Shown here in pieces: positions 52,593 to 61,874 of a DNA stretch of 64,000 nt; the first letter of the stretch is position 1; the number at the start of each line of letters is the position of its first letter. Made by a program: the position numbers and the translations under genes. The DNA is from Microbulbifer sp. YPW1. Lineage in GTDB: Bacteria; Pseudomonadota; Gammaproteobacteria; Pseudomonadales; Cellvibrionaceae. The stretch is from contig NZ_CP055157.1 in the NCBI RefSeq assembly GCF_013367775.1, positions 1,529,001 through 1,593,000 of the forward strand, given 5' to 3'. The notes beneath the pieces were generated by a model. That model was not told the origin of the DNA. It did no database searches and worked only from the letters and a program-made list of their open reading frames with translations.

Positions 52593-54200
52593 GTGGCGGG
52601 CAAGGAAGCCGAATACGTAGTGATAGGTTCCGGTGTGGCCGGGGCACTGGTGGCGAATGAGCTGGCCAAGGCGGGCAAATCTGTGCTGATCCTGGAGGCG
52701 GGCCCGCGGGTACGCCGCTGGCAGACCGTGGAGCGCTTTCGCAACCAGCCGGACAAAATGGACTGGATGGCGCCCTACCCCTCTCCCTCCTGGGCACCGC
52801 ATCCGGAGTACGGAGAGCGCGCCAACGATTATCTGATCTTCAAGGGCTCCCATAAATTCAATTCCCAGTATATCCGCGCGGTGGGCGGAACCACCTGGCA
52901 CTGGGCCGCCTGTTGCTGGCGCTACCTGCCCAGCGACTTCAAGATCAAGACACTGTACGGCGTGGGACGGGACTGGCCGATCGACTACGACGATCTGGAA
53001 CCGTGGTACTACCGCGCAGAACAGGAGCTGGGCGTATGGGGCCCCAATGACCAGGACCTGGGGTCACCGCGCTCCGCGCCCTACCCCATGCAACCCTTGC
53101 CGGTTTCCTATAGCGAACAGCGCGTTTCCAGCCGTATGAACCGACACAACCCCAACTGGAAGGTAGTGACCGAGCCGGCGGCGCGCAACAGTCGCCCGTA
53201 CGATGGTCGCCCCATTTGCTGCGGCAACAACAACTGCATGCCCATCTGCCCGATCGGCGCCATGTACAACGGCATCGTCCACGTGGATAAGGCGGAAGCC
53301 AATGGCGCCGAGCTTATCCACAGCGCGGTGGTAAACCGCCTGGTGAGCGAGGGTGAGCGCATTGTTGCCGCCGAATACAAGGACCCCGCGGGCAACGATC
53401 ATCGCATCTCCGGTAAAACCTTCATCCTCGCCGCCAACGGTATCGAGACGCCCAAGCTGATGCTCATATCCTACGGACGCAAGCACCCCACCGGGGTTGG
53501 CAACAGCTCCGATATGGTGGGTCGCAACCTGATGGATCACCCGGGCACCGGGGTGCGGTTTTTCGCAGACGAAAAATTATGGGCGGGACGCGGCCCGCAG
53601 GAGATGACCTCGGTAGTGGGGTTTCGCGACGGTGACTTCCGCGCAAAATACGCTGGTAAAAAGCTCAACCTGTCGAATATCTCCCCGGTGGAAAGGGTAA
53701 CCCGGGAAATCCTGCAGGAAGAAACATCTCTCGATGTGCCGGATCTTACCGCGCGCCTGCGCGATCGTGCCGCCCGTTTTGTAGAGTTCGCGAGCTTTCA
53801 CGAAATTCTGCCTCAGCCGCAAAACCGCATTCGCCCCAGCACCTCGGAAAAAGATGCCAGTGGCATCCCGCGACCGGAGATCACCTACAGCATCGACGAC
53901 TATGTAAAGAAGAGCGCGGTGCATACGCGGGAAATCTACGGGGAAATTGCCCGGGTCATGGGTGGCACCGAGGTGCGCTTCTCCGACGACTTCGCCCCCA
54001 ATAATCACATTACTGGCTCCACCATCATGGGAGAGAAAGCGGAGGATTCGGTGGTGGACAAAGACTGCCGCACCTTCGACCACCCCAACCTGTTTATCGC
54101 CGGCAGCTCGGTAATGCCCACGGTGGGCACGGTCAATGTCACTCTCACCATTGCCGCCCTCGCCCTGCGCCTGGCGGATACGCTTATCCGGGAGGGATAG
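52593..54200 (+). CDS. GMC-family FAD-dependent dehydrogenase, large subunit
   Basis: The 535-residue product has the FAD-binding motif GSGVAGALVANELAKAG (about 9-25) and the GMC C-terminal block NHITGSTIMG, FDHPNLFIAGSSVMPTVGTVNVTLTIAAL. The layout and the neighbours match the large subunits of gluconate, 2-ketogluconate, sorbitol or fructose dehydrogenases. A Cys-rich stretch (ICCGNNNCMPICPIGAMYNG) resembles the Fe-S-binding region of some FAD-dependent glucose dehydrogenases. It starts at GTG and precedes the cytochrome gene by 2 bases. Which sugar or alcohol it oxidises cannot be read. Confidence 0.87.
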   Translation: MAGKEAEYVVIGSGVAGALVANELAKAGKSVLILEAGPRVRRWQTVERFRNQPDKMDWMAPYPSPSWAPHPEYGERANDYLIFKGSHKFNSQYIRAVGGTTWHWAACCWRYLPSDFKIKTLYGVGRDWPIDYDDLEPWYYRAEQELGVWGPNDQDLGSPRSAPYPMQPLPVSYSEQRVSSRMNRHNPNWKVVTEPAARNSRPYDGRPICCGNNNCMPICPIGAMYNGIVHVDKAEANGAELIHSAVVNRLVSEGERIVAAEYKDPAGNDHRISGKTFILAANGIETPKLMLISYGRKHPTGVGNSSDMVGRNLMDHPGTGVRFFADEKLWAGRGPQEMTSVVGFRDGDFRAKYAGKKLNLSNISPVERVTREILQEETSLDVPDLTARLRDRAARFVEFASFHEILPQPQNRIRPSTSEKDASGIPRPEITYSIDDYVKKSAVHTREIYGEIARVMGGTEVRFSDDFAPNNHITGSTIMGEKAEDSVVDKDCRTFDHPNLFIAGSSVMPTVGTVNVTLTIAALALRLADTLIREG

Positions 54201-54202
54201 AC

Positions 54203-55525
54203 GTGCAGTATGTTAAGCGCGTCTTGATGATGCCGCTGTTGATTTTACTCACAGCGTTGACCAGCGGTGTTGGCGACTCTGTCGCCCAGGAAGTTTGGGA
54301 TCGCGCTGCGGCGGTGGAAGTGAATCAGGAGCTGAACCGACCGGAACTGATTGAAAAAGGGCGCTATCTGGCCATTGTTGGTGATTGCAAAGCCTGCCAT
54401 ACGGCGCCCGGCGGCAGTGATTTTGCCGGCGGGCGCGCGATGGAAATGCCCGTACTGGGCACCATCTATACCAGTAACATCACCCCTGATATTAATACTG
54501 GAATCGGTGGCTGGACACTGCCGGAGTTTGATCGCGCACTGCGTCGCGGTATCGGCAAGGACGGGCGCAACCTGTATCCGGCAATGCCCTACGAGTCCTA
54601 TGCGAAAATTACCGACGACGATATAAAAGCGCTATATGCCTATTTTCTTTTCGGTGTCTCCCCGGTACATGAAGCACCACCAGCGAACAAGATTCACAAG
54701 GCGTTACAGGCGCGCTGGCCACTTAAAGTCTGGAATTTCCTGTTTGCCCCCGATGAAGCTTTTACACCGGATTCGTCGCAGAGCGATGCATGGAATCGCG
54801 GCGCCTATCTGGTGCAGGGACTGGCCCATTGCGGCGCATGTCATACGCCGCGGGGTATCGCGTTTCAGGAAAAAGCCTACGACGAAAATGGCAATAGATT
54901 CCTCGCAGGTGGCCCGGTGCTCGACGGCTGGCAGGCTTACAACATAACCTCCGACCCGGTGAGCGGTATCGGCGAATGGAGCGATGAACAGTTGACGCAG
55001 TACCTGAAAACCGGGCATGTCAATCGCCTTGCCCAGGCTGCAGGTCCTATGGCTGAGGCTATTGAAAACAGCCTGTCGCGGCTCAGCGACAGCGATATAG
55101 CGGCGATGGTGACCTACCTTCGCACGGTCCCTGCAGTGCGGGGCAAGGCGCGTGTAGCGCGTCACTCGCTGGGCACGCCGGCTACCGATGTAATCATCAA
55201 GCGCGGCAATCCCCTGGCGGTGGACCGGGCGGCCAACCTGAAATCTGATGGCGCCCGTCTGTATCTGGGCCTGTGCGCAACCTGCCACGGTGTGGATGGC
55301 AGTGGCAGCAAGGATGGCTACTACCCCTCCCTGATAAACAACTCCACCGTGGGCGCCGAAAGCGAGCACAACCTGCGGCAGACAATCCTGCAGGGCGTGC
55401 GCCGCAATATCGGTGATGACGAAATCATGATGCCGGGATTTGCCAGAGATCTGGATGAGGCACAGCTGAAAAAGCTCCTGGAATATCTTCGCCGACAGTT
55501 CGCCACACCCGCCGAAAACACATAG
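54203..55525 (+). CDS. Triheme cytochrome c subunit of the dehydrogenase
   Basis: The 440-residue product has a signal peptide/anchor (about 1-28) and three c-type heme sites: CKACH (62-66), CGACH (210-214) and CATCH (358-362). This is the architecture of the cytochrome subunit of gluconate, aldehyde or alcohol dehydrogenases, which carries electrons from the flavoprotein to ubiquinone. It starts at GTG with GGGAGG upstream. It is the last gene of a three-subunit operon (52053-55525). Confidence 0.92.
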   Translation: MQYVKRVLMMPLLILLTALTSGVGDSVAQEVWDRAAAVEVNQELNRPELIEKGRYLAIVGDCKACHTAPGGSDFAGGRAMEMPVLGTIYTSNITPDINTGIGGWTLPEFDRALRRGIGKDGRNLYPAMPYESYAKITDDDIKALYAYFLFGVSPVHEAPPANKIHKALQARWPLKVWNFLFAPDEAFTPDSSQSDAWNRGAYLVQGLAHCGACHTPRGIAFQEKAYDENGNRFLAGGPVLDGWQAYNITSDPVSGIGEWSDEQLTQYLKTGHVNRLAQAAGPMAEAIENSLSRLSDSDIAAMVTYLRTVPAVRGKARVARHSLGTPATDVIIKRGNPLAVDRAANLKSDGARLYLGLCATCHGVDGSGSKDGYYPSLINNSTVGAESEHNLRQTILQGVRRNIGDDEIMMPGFARDLDEAQLKKLLEYLRRQFATPAENT

Positions 55526-55855
55526 AACACCCGGTCACGTAAGGTCCGAAGCGATTTTTCAGATCTGTACTGGAAAAAAATAATGATATTTGACTCTGGA
55601 ACTATTTTTGCAGGCCCCGGAATTCCGTAAAAGTGATACGACTGTACCAATACAGTATTGAATTAGCGGTTTTTAACTCCTATCAAGTCCGTTAAAGTCC
55701 CCTTTTACCTAAAGTTCGAAGAACCAAAAATAAACACTGAACGGGATGTAAATCCAAATTTATTAAATTATGACCTTTTAAGTGAAAGCCGATGGGTAGA
55801 GAAAGCTAGAGGCGCACTAATTACGATCTGCACTTGAGAATAGTGGTGTTAGTCG
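55526..55855. other. AT-rich gap before the lipase pair
   Basis: This 330-base stretch is AT-rich compared with its left flank. I see no gene, terminator or clear promoter in it. The composition change begins here and continues into the next small gene, which fits recent acquisition of the downstream pair. Confidence 0.4.
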
Positions 55856-56326
55856 ATGAAAAGAGAAATTTTCAAGAAGTTATTTCTGATAATAATTTTA
55901 TTACCAGTGAGTGGATACTGTATGGCAGTGTTTGATATTGGAAAGGCCTATACCTTTTCCGGCATGAACTTGAAGATTACACACAAGGGCAATCCGGCGG
56001 CTAATGCCAAAGTAACAAGGGTTGTCGAGTGGCAAAAAGAGCAGGTGGATGAATTCACTGCGGATGAGTCCGGTCAGGTCGAACTGCCTGAAGTCAAGGA
56101 GCGCTCTCTCACTCAGCTCCTGCCGACACAATTTGTGGCCGCCCAGGTCGTAAATGTTGAGTTCGAAGGAAAAGAATACGAAATCTGGGTTAACAGCAAA
56201 ATGAGCCCGGAAAAAAATTCAGAACTTGGCGGACATCCATTGGATCTCGAGTGTGAACTTACTCGCGAGCCCGTTGCCGTCGAAGACTTTGACACAATCC
56301 TTGTTACCAGCTGTCACTGGAAGTGA
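55856..56326 (+). CDS. Periplasmic protein paired with a lipase, possible immunity protein
   Basis: The 156-residue product has a signal peptide (MKREIFKKLFLIIILLPVSGYC, about 1-24; the Cys suggests lipoprotein or simple export) and a beta-rich domain with GNPAANAKVTRVVEW...DEFTADESGQVELP, resembling carboxypeptidase-regulatory/DUF6795-like domains. I do not recognise a function with certainty. It lies 27 bases before a class 3 lipase that lacks a signal peptide. The pairing suggests a periplasmic inhibitor of the lipase, as with type VI secretion phospholipase effectors and their immunity proteins. No secretion apparatus gene is in the window. Confidence 0.6.
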   Translation: MKREIFKKLFLIIILLPVSGYCMAVFDIGKAYTFSGMNLKITHKGNPAANAKVTRVVEWQKEQVDEFTADESGQVELPEVKERSLTQLLPTQFVAAQVVNVEFEGKEYEIWVNSKMSPEKNSELGGHPLDLECELTREPVAVEDFDTILVTSCHWK

Positions 56327-56353
56327 TACCAAGAAATAAATAGGGAAATAGAC

Positions 56354-57520
56354 ATGCCTGAGCTGGATCCGAATTTTGCTGCGCGCCTTGCTACCGGTGC
56401 TTACGCGATCAAAAACGAGAAAACCAGAAGCGCGTTTTATACGACGTTTAAAAACTATCTGGAGCTCGGAGAGGACAAGAAGCTAGAGAACAAGGGCCTA
56501 GTGGGAAAAACCGGCGGTATTCTCCTGCAAACCTCACACATGATGGGAGTGGCAGCAGAGGGAAAGTCCGGTAGTGAGTATCAAGACCAGGGGATCATTG
56601 CGATCAAGGGTACGGCAAGCCTGATGGATGGGCTGACAGACCTGAATGCCGGGATCAAAAGCGCTAAAACCGGCGGTATGGTGCACCAGGGGTTTCTCTC
56701 TACCTTTAATTCATTTGTCGATCAGCTGCCTCAATTTTCCCCCAATGTGCATACCATCCACTGTGTTGGACACAGCCTCGGTGGGGCCTTGGCAACATTG
56801 ACGGCCGATTGGTTGAAATCGAACAGTGGCAAGCAGGTCAAACTCTACACGTTCGGTTCCCCCCGGGTCGGGTTGGAGTATTACGCGCAAAAAACGGAAC
56901 GCCGTTTGGGCGCCGGTAATATTTATCGTCTCTATCACCAGACCGATCCGGTCCCCATGGTACCAACGTGGCCGTTCTTCCATGTTCCCGATGGTGGAGA
57001 AGGTGATTTCCTTTTGCCATCCGGTTTGCACCTCAAGCCCTGGGAATTCCACAGCATGGCCAGATATGCCAAGTCCACGAGGGGTGGCGATGGCAAGCCA
57101 GTTGACTGGCCGATACTCAAGTCACGCCGCCCTCAGGATTTTCTTGATTCCAGTATCGAAGCCTGGTTGAAATCCAGCAGCATCGTATCCTTTACCCTTA
57201 ATTCCGCGCGACTGTTGAGCGCGGCCATTCTGTGGGTGGTGAAGAAGCTGACCAACCTGTTGGGCATCACTGTAGTTATCGCGGGCAGTACCACCTTCAC
57301 TCTGCTGGATCGCCTGGCCATGCTGATGAGCAAGGGCCTGGAGCTGGCAAAGGATGTCTCAATCTGGGTAACGCGCCTGATCAAGCGTATGGCACAGATG
57401 CTCGGTATCGTCGTGCTCGAAGGTGCCGAAATGACCATGCGGTTTATTCGCCAGGTTTTTATCCAGGCGCATCACGCGGTATCCGAGCTGGTACGCCAGG
57501 CCGGCCGAACCTTGCACTGA
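56354..57520 (+). CDS. Class 3 lipase with membrane-active C-terminal helices
   Basis: The 388-residue product has an alpha/beta-hydrolase core of the lipase class 3 family: the elbow GHSLG (139-143, Ser 141), Asp 198 in HQTDPVP and His 233 in EFHSM, a complete catalytic triad by position. Residues about 275-388 form a run of amphipathic or hydrophobic helices (for example LLSAAILWVVKKLTNLLGI). There is no signal peptide. The upstream periplasmic protein and this tail fit a lipase delivered into another cell by type VI or a similar route, but an ordinary intracellular lipase is possible. Confidence 0.75.
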   Translation: MPELDPNFAARLATGAYAIKNEKTRSAFYTTFKNYLELGEDKKLENKGLVGKTGGILLQTSHMMGVAAEGKSGSEYQDQGIIAIKGTASLMDGLTDLNAGIKSAKTGGMVHQGFLSTFNSFVDQLPQFSPNVHTIHCVGHSLGGALATLTADWLKSNSGKQVKLYTFGSPRVGLEYYAQKTERRLGAGNIYRLYHQTDPVPMVPTWPFFHVPDGGEGDFLLPSGLHLKPWEFHSMARYAKSTRGGDGKPVDWPILKSRRPQDFLDSSIEAWLKSSSIVSFTLNSARLLSAAILWVVKKLTNLLGITVVIAGSTTFTLLDRLAMLMSKGLELAKDVSIWVTRLIKRMAQMLGIVVLEGAEMTMRFIRQVFIQAHHAVSELVRQAGRTLH

Positions 57521-57530
57521 TCGCCCGCCA

Positions 57531-57558
57531 CCAGACCGGGGCTAGAGCCCCGGTCTGG
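57531..57558. terminator. Bidirectional stem-loop between convergent genes
   Basis: A perfect 13-bp stem CCAGACCGGGGCT/AGCCCCGGTCTGG with a 2-base loop overlaps the last codons of the antiporter gene and follows the lipase stop. Confidence 0.65.
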
Positions 57559-59437
57559 CTTTCGATTCGGACGTCTTGCTATCTTTTTCCCGCTTCCCTT
57601 CTTTGTTTCTATCCGCCCAGTGATGATCCAGATGTAGATCCGGATCCCGGCGATCTTCCTGCAGTGCCTGCAGCAACTGTTCGCGGTAGATTCTGGTCTG
57701 CGCGATGTGCTGGGATTCGTTGCGCCAGTAGGGGAACAGGGATTCCAGCATGCGCTGGTCGTGTTGTTTGAACTTGCGCGCGGCGCGCTGGGCCTGATGC
57801 CTGGAGAGCCCCAGCAGCTCCAGCGCGCCGGCACCGATCTCCAGTGCACTGTCTACGGTTTCCCGATAGATGTACTTCACCCCCGCCTCCATCAACGCAT
57901 ACTGGTGCATGCGGTTGCGCGCCCTGGCGAGAATGGTCAGGTGCGGAAAGTGCTTCTGGATACGGCTGACGATCTCCAGGGACGCGGCCTGGTCACTCAG
58001 GGTAAGGACAACGATTTTTGCATTCTCGGCACCGGCCGCGTGCAACAGGTCTTCACGGGAGGCATCGCCGTAGTAGGCCTTGATGCCGTAGCGGCGCACC
58101 AGCTCAAGTTGCTCGGCGTTGTGTTCCAGCAGGGTGGTATCGAACCCGCTGGCATTGAGCAGGCGCCCGGCGATCTGCCCGTAGCGGCCGTAGCCGATAA
58201 TGATCACCGGAGAACCGTCGTCGTGGGGATCGGAATCCGGCAGGTCCGGCTGTCGCGGCCCGGCGAAAAAGCGCGGCTGGATCAGCAGTTCATAGGCGAG
58301 CAGTAGCAGTGGAGTGACCGCCATGGACAGGGCGATCAGAGCAATGAGTACACTACTGACGTCGTCCGGCAACACCTTGTTCTGGCTGGCGTAGGCCAGC
58401 AATACAAAACCGAATTCCCCCGCCTGGGCGAGTGACAGTGCGAACAGCCAGTCTTCTCCCCTGGCCATCCCCCGCACCCGTGCCAGTGCGAACAGGATGG
58501 CGAACTTTACCGCCACCAGCAGGATCAGCAGCCCGAGCAATAGCAGCGGTTTTTGCAGTACCAGCGCCAGGTCCAGGTTGGCACCCACCGCGAGAAAGAA
58601 CAGCCCGAGCAGCAGCCCCTTGAACGGCTGGATATCCGCCTCGAGTTCGTGGCGAAATTCGCTGTCGGCCAGCACCACGCCGGCGATAAACGTGCCCAGT
58701 GCCGGTGACAGTTCCAGCCAGCTCATGATGGCTGCGGCGCTCAGCACAATCAGCAGGGAACAGGCGGTAAACAGTTCCCGGGTGCGGGCGCCCACCACCA
58801 GGCGCAACAGCGGCGTGAGCAGGTAACGTCCGGCCAGTACCAGCGCGGCGATCGCCCCGAGTACCGCCAGGGCGTAAGTCCAGCCCTGCAGGTCATCGGG
58901 ATCCTGGGAAATCTCCACCGTCGCCAGCAGCGGCAGCAGCGCGAGGATCGGGATCACGGCGATATCCTGGAACAGCAGCACACTGAAGGCATTGCGACCG
59001 CCCTCGGTTTTGAGCAGATCCTTTTCCGACAGGGATTGCAGCACGATGGCCGTGGAGGACAGCGCGAGGATAAGGCCGATGGCAATGGCCGCATTGGTAC
59101 TCTGGCCGAACAGGTAGACAGCGATCAGGGAGATTGCCGAAGCGGTGAGTAGTACCTGCGCGCCGCCGGTGCCGAAGATGGAACCACGCAGGGCCCACAG
59201 CTTGCGCGGCCGTAATTCCAGGCCAATCAGGAACAGCATCAGTGCCACACCAAATTCTGCAAAGTGCAGTTCATCGCTGGTGTCGCCAACCAGGCCGAAG
59301 GCGTGGGGGCCGATCAGTACCCCCGCCACCAGGTAGCCCAGCACCGAGCCGAAGCCGAGGCGTTTGGCGAGCGGCACAGAAAAGACGGCGGCGGCAAGGA
59401 AGATGACGGTCTGAAGTAGGTAGTTGTCGTGCGGCAT
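57542..59437 (-). CDS. KefB/KefC-like potassium:proton antiporter with RCK domain
   Basis: The 631-residue product has an N-terminal CPA2 antiporter domain of about 12 membrane segments (GYLVAGVLIGPHAFGL, FGVALMLFLIGLELRP, LSPALGTFIAGVVLADS) and a C-terminal RCK/TrkA-N domain with the nucleotide-binding motif IIIGYGRYGQIAGRLL (about 413-428). This matches KefB/KefC-type potassium efflux systems. No KefF/KefG ancillary oxidoreductase is adjacent. It is followed upstream on the minus strand by a NhaP-type antiporter. Confidence 0.88.
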   Translation of the reverse strand: MPHDNYLLQTVIFLAAAVFSVPLAKRLGFGSVLGYLVAGVLIGPHAFGLVGDTSDELHFAEFGVALMLFLIGLELRPRKLWALRGSIFGTGGAQVLLTASAISLIAVYLFGQSTNAAIAIGLILALSSTAIVLQSLSEKDLLKTEGGRNAFSVLLFQDIAVIPILALLPLLATVEISQDPDDLQGWTYALAVLGAIAALVLAGRYLLTPLLRLVVGARTRELFTACSLLIVLSAAAIMSWLELSPALGTFIAGVVLADSEFRHELEADIQPFKGLLLGLFFLAVGANLDLALVLQKPLLLLGLLILLVAVKFAILFALARVRGMARGEDWLFALSLAQAGEFGFVLLAYASQNKVLPDDVSSVLIALIALSMAVTPLLLLAYELLIQPRFFAGPRQPDLPDSDPHDDGSPVIIIGYGRYGQIAGRLLNASGFDTTLLEHNAEQLELVRRYGIKAYYGDASREDLLHAAGAENAKIVVLTLSDQAASLEIVSRIQKHFPHLTILARARNRMHQYALMEAGVKYIYRETVDSALEIGAGALELLGLSRHQAQRAARKFKQHDQRMLESLFPYWRNESQHIAQTRIYREQLLQALQEDRRDPDLHLDHHWADRNKEGKREKDSKTSESKARPGL

Positions 59438-59484
59438 GGCCTGTTCTTGTTGGAGTTAGAAGGTATGCCGGGAGTCCGGCAAGC

Positions 59485-60783
59485 TCAGTCTGGTTGCGGG
59501 CTGGGGCCGTCGACTTCGGGGCAGCTGGCGGCGCGGCTGCGGTGAATCAGCGGCGCAATGGTCGAACCCTGGACCACAATGGAGAAGACTACCACGCCGT
59601 AGGTCATTACCACCCACAGGTGTCGCAGGTCGTGATTGCCACCCACGATGTAACCGGCGGGAATCGACATCGCCAGGGCCAGTGCCAGGCCGCCCCGCAG
59701 CCCTCCCCAGACCAGTATGCGCCCGGTGTACGGATGGTACTTGCGACGCCGTTTGAGGAACATGAACGGCACACTGACCGCAGCGATACGCCCCACCAGC
59801 ACGATGATGATGGCGGCAACAATCAGCGCGTAGTCAATGGGCCTGAAGTCGATGGTAATCAGGAACAGCCCCACCAGCAGGAACAGGATCCCGTTCATGA
59901 ACTCTTCGGTGATGGTCCAGAAGTTGTCCAGCTCGTGCTGGCTCACCCGGGAAAATCCGCGTTCGCGGGTAAAGTTGCCGATGATGATGCCGGCCACCAC
60001 CATCGCCAGGGCACCGGATACGCCGAGAATATTGGCGGTGGCAAACCCGGCGGTGGGGATCACCAGGGTCAGCAACAGTTCCAGGCTGTGGTCGTTGGTG
60101 GAGCAGATCAGCCAGTGGAACAAGCCGCCAATGGCGAGGCCGAGGGCGATCCCCCCCAGCGCTTCCACCAAAAACAGGTGGCTGATGGCCGGCAGGGTCG
60201 GGTCTGTGCCCTCGAATGCCAGCGCGTAGATCACCGCAAAGACCACCATGCCGAAGCCGTCGTTGAACAGCGACTCCCCTTCCACCTGGATCGATATCTG
60301 CTCCGGCGCCTTCATGCTCTTGATGATCGCGAGCACCGCAATGGGGTCGGTGGGAGAAATCAGCGCACCGAATAGCAGGCAGTAGACAAGGTCTACCGGC
60401 ATACCAATGGCGCCAAACAGCCAGTAGAGCAGGTAGCCCACCACAAAAGTGGAAATCAGCGTGCCGAAAATCGCGAGTACAGTGATTTCCAGCTTCTGGT
60501 TGCGCAGCATCAACAGGTCGATATGCAGGCTGCCGGCAAATAGCAGAAAGCCGAGCATGCCCTTGAGCAACAGATCTTCCAGGTTCATCAGCGGCAGCAG
60601 CTGCGCCACCCAGTCGCGCAGCTCCACGATTTCCAGCTTGCCGAGGCCGGTGACAATCAGCGACAGTGCCAGCGAGCCGGCGGTAATCGCGATGGTGGTC
60701 TGGGTGCGCAGCACATACTGGTTGAGAAATCCGAGGAACACGGACACGGCGGCGAGAAAGCAGAAGATGTAATAGACGTCCAT
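59485..60783 (-). CDS. NhaP-type sodium:proton antiporter (CPA1)
   Basis: The 432-residue product has about 12 membrane segments and the CPA1 signatures GALISPTDPIAVLAIIK and EGESLFNDGFGMVVF, with the Asn-Asp pair, plus GGLRGGLALALAMS. It exchanges sodium (or potassium) for protons at the inner membrane. It lies 47 bases from the Kef-like gene in the same direction, so the two may be co-transcribed as an ion-homeostasis unit. Confidence 0.9.
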   Translation of the reverse strand: MDVYYIFCFLAAVSVFLGFLNQYVLRTQTTIAITAGSLALSLIVTGLGKLEIVELRDWVAQLLPLMNLEDLLLKGMLGFLLFAGSLHIDLLMLRNQKLEITVLAIFGTLISTFVVGYLLYWLFGAIGMPVDLVYCLLFGALISPTDPIAVLAIIKSMKAPEQISIQVEGESLFNDGFGMVVFAVIYALAFEGTDPTLPAISHLFLVEALGGIALGLAIGGLFHWLICSTNDHSLELLLTLVIPTAGFATANILGVSGALAMVVAGIIIGNFTRERGFSRVSQHELDNFWTITEEFMNGILFLLVGLFLITIDFRPIDYALIVAAIIIVLVGRIAAVSVPFMFLKRRRKYHPYTGRILVWGGLRGGLALALAMSIPAGYIVGGNHDLRHLWVVMTYGVVVFSIVVQGSTIAPLIHRSRAASCPEVDGPSPQPD

Positions 60784-60812
60784 GCCCTGGGGGGTACCTC
60801 GATTGGAAGGTT

Positions 60813-60839
60813 GGCGCGCCGGGGGCCGGCCGGCGCGCC
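60813..60839. repeat. All-GC stem-loop between pirin and the antiporter
   Basis: GGCGCGCCGG (60813-60822) pairs with CCGGCGCGCC (60830-60839), with no T tract on either side. It may block pirin read-through. Confidence 0.5.
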
Positions 60840-60844
60840 CGGGG

Positions 60845-61735
60845 TCAATCCGTGAGCGTGCCGTTATTGTAGTCGCGCAGGGTCTGTTCTATTTGTTCGC
60901 GGGTATTCATCACGAACGGGCCGTAGTGCACCACCGGCTCATTGAGCGGTCGTCCATGCAGCACCAGCAGGCCGGTGCCTTCGGCTGCATCCTCCGGCGC
61001 GCGCAATTGTAGCGATTCACCGGCACCAAACAACACCAGATTGCCGCGCTGCACCGTGCCGCGCTCGGTGGCCAGGGAACCGCGGTAGATATATACCAGC
61101 ACCGAGTGTTCCGCCGGCAGGGAAAGGGAGACATCTGCACCCGCCGCCAGGCGCACATCCGCCACCGCCGCCTCGGCAGCGGCTTCCTGCAGGGGACCGC
61201 ACTGGGGTTCGCCGTTCACCTGCCACTGGCCGGCAATCAGGCGCGCCAGCGATCCCCGCTCATCCAGGGACAGCTCCCGCACCTGGCCTGGTTGTATATC
61301 CCGCCAGCCGGGTTTGTTCATCTTGTCCTTTGCCGCCATGTTGATCCACAGCTGGAAGCCGTGCATTCCACCCTCGCCCTGTGAGGGCATTTCCGAATGG
61401 ATGATGCCGCGGCCGGCGCGCATCCACTGGGCGCCGCCCTGGGCAATGGCGCCGCGGTTGCCCAGGTGATCCTGGTGCTCGAATTCGCCACTCAACATAT
61501 AAGTGAGAGTTTCGATCCCCCGGTGAGGGTGTGGCGGGAAGCCAGCGATATAGTCGTCGGGATTTTCCGAGCGGATTTCATCGATCATCAGGAACGGGCT
61601 GAACTCCTGAGACTGGAAGCCAGCGACGCGATGGATCTTCACGCCGGCGCCATCCGCCGACGGATGCCCCGCCACTACACGGGCTGCTGGGCGCACACTG
61701 GCGCCTGATGCTTTGTTGTGTGTGAATTCCTGCAT
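60845..61735 (-). CDS. Pirin-family protein
   Basis: The 296-residue double-cupin product has the pirin metal site FPPHPHRGIETLTYMLSGEFEHQDHLGN (in parts, about residues 56-83) and GRGIIHSEMP. Bacterial pirins include quercetinase-like and regulatory proteins; the function here is unassigned. The ATG at 61735 has AGGAG upstream and gives MQEFTHN; a longer in-frame extension was rejected. It is divergent from a LysR regulator, a common pairing. Confidence 0.92.
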   Translation of the reverse strand: MQEFTHNKASGASVRPAARVVAGHPSADGAGVKIHRVAGFQSQEFSPFLMIDEIRSENPDDYIAGFPPHPHRGIETLTYMLSGEFEHQDHLGNRGAIAQGGAQWMRAGRGIIHSEMPSQGEGGMHGFQLWINMAAKDKMNKPGWRDIQPGQVRELSLDERGSLARLIAGQWQVNGEPQCGPLQEAAAEAAVADVRLAAGADVSLSLPAEHSVLVYIYRGSLATERGTVQRGNLVLFGAGESLQLRAPEDAAEGTGLLVLHGRPLNEPVVHYGPFVMNTREQIEQTLRDYNNGTLTD

Positions 61736-61874
61736 GGTTCTGCTCCTCTGTTTGCGGCAGTATAGGCCGATTAAATCGCCAGAAAATGGCAAATAATCGC
61801 AGCTAATATTCGAACAGCTCGACAGATCTTCAGTTAAAACAGTTCGCCCAACGGAATCAGACAAAGGACAGTCC

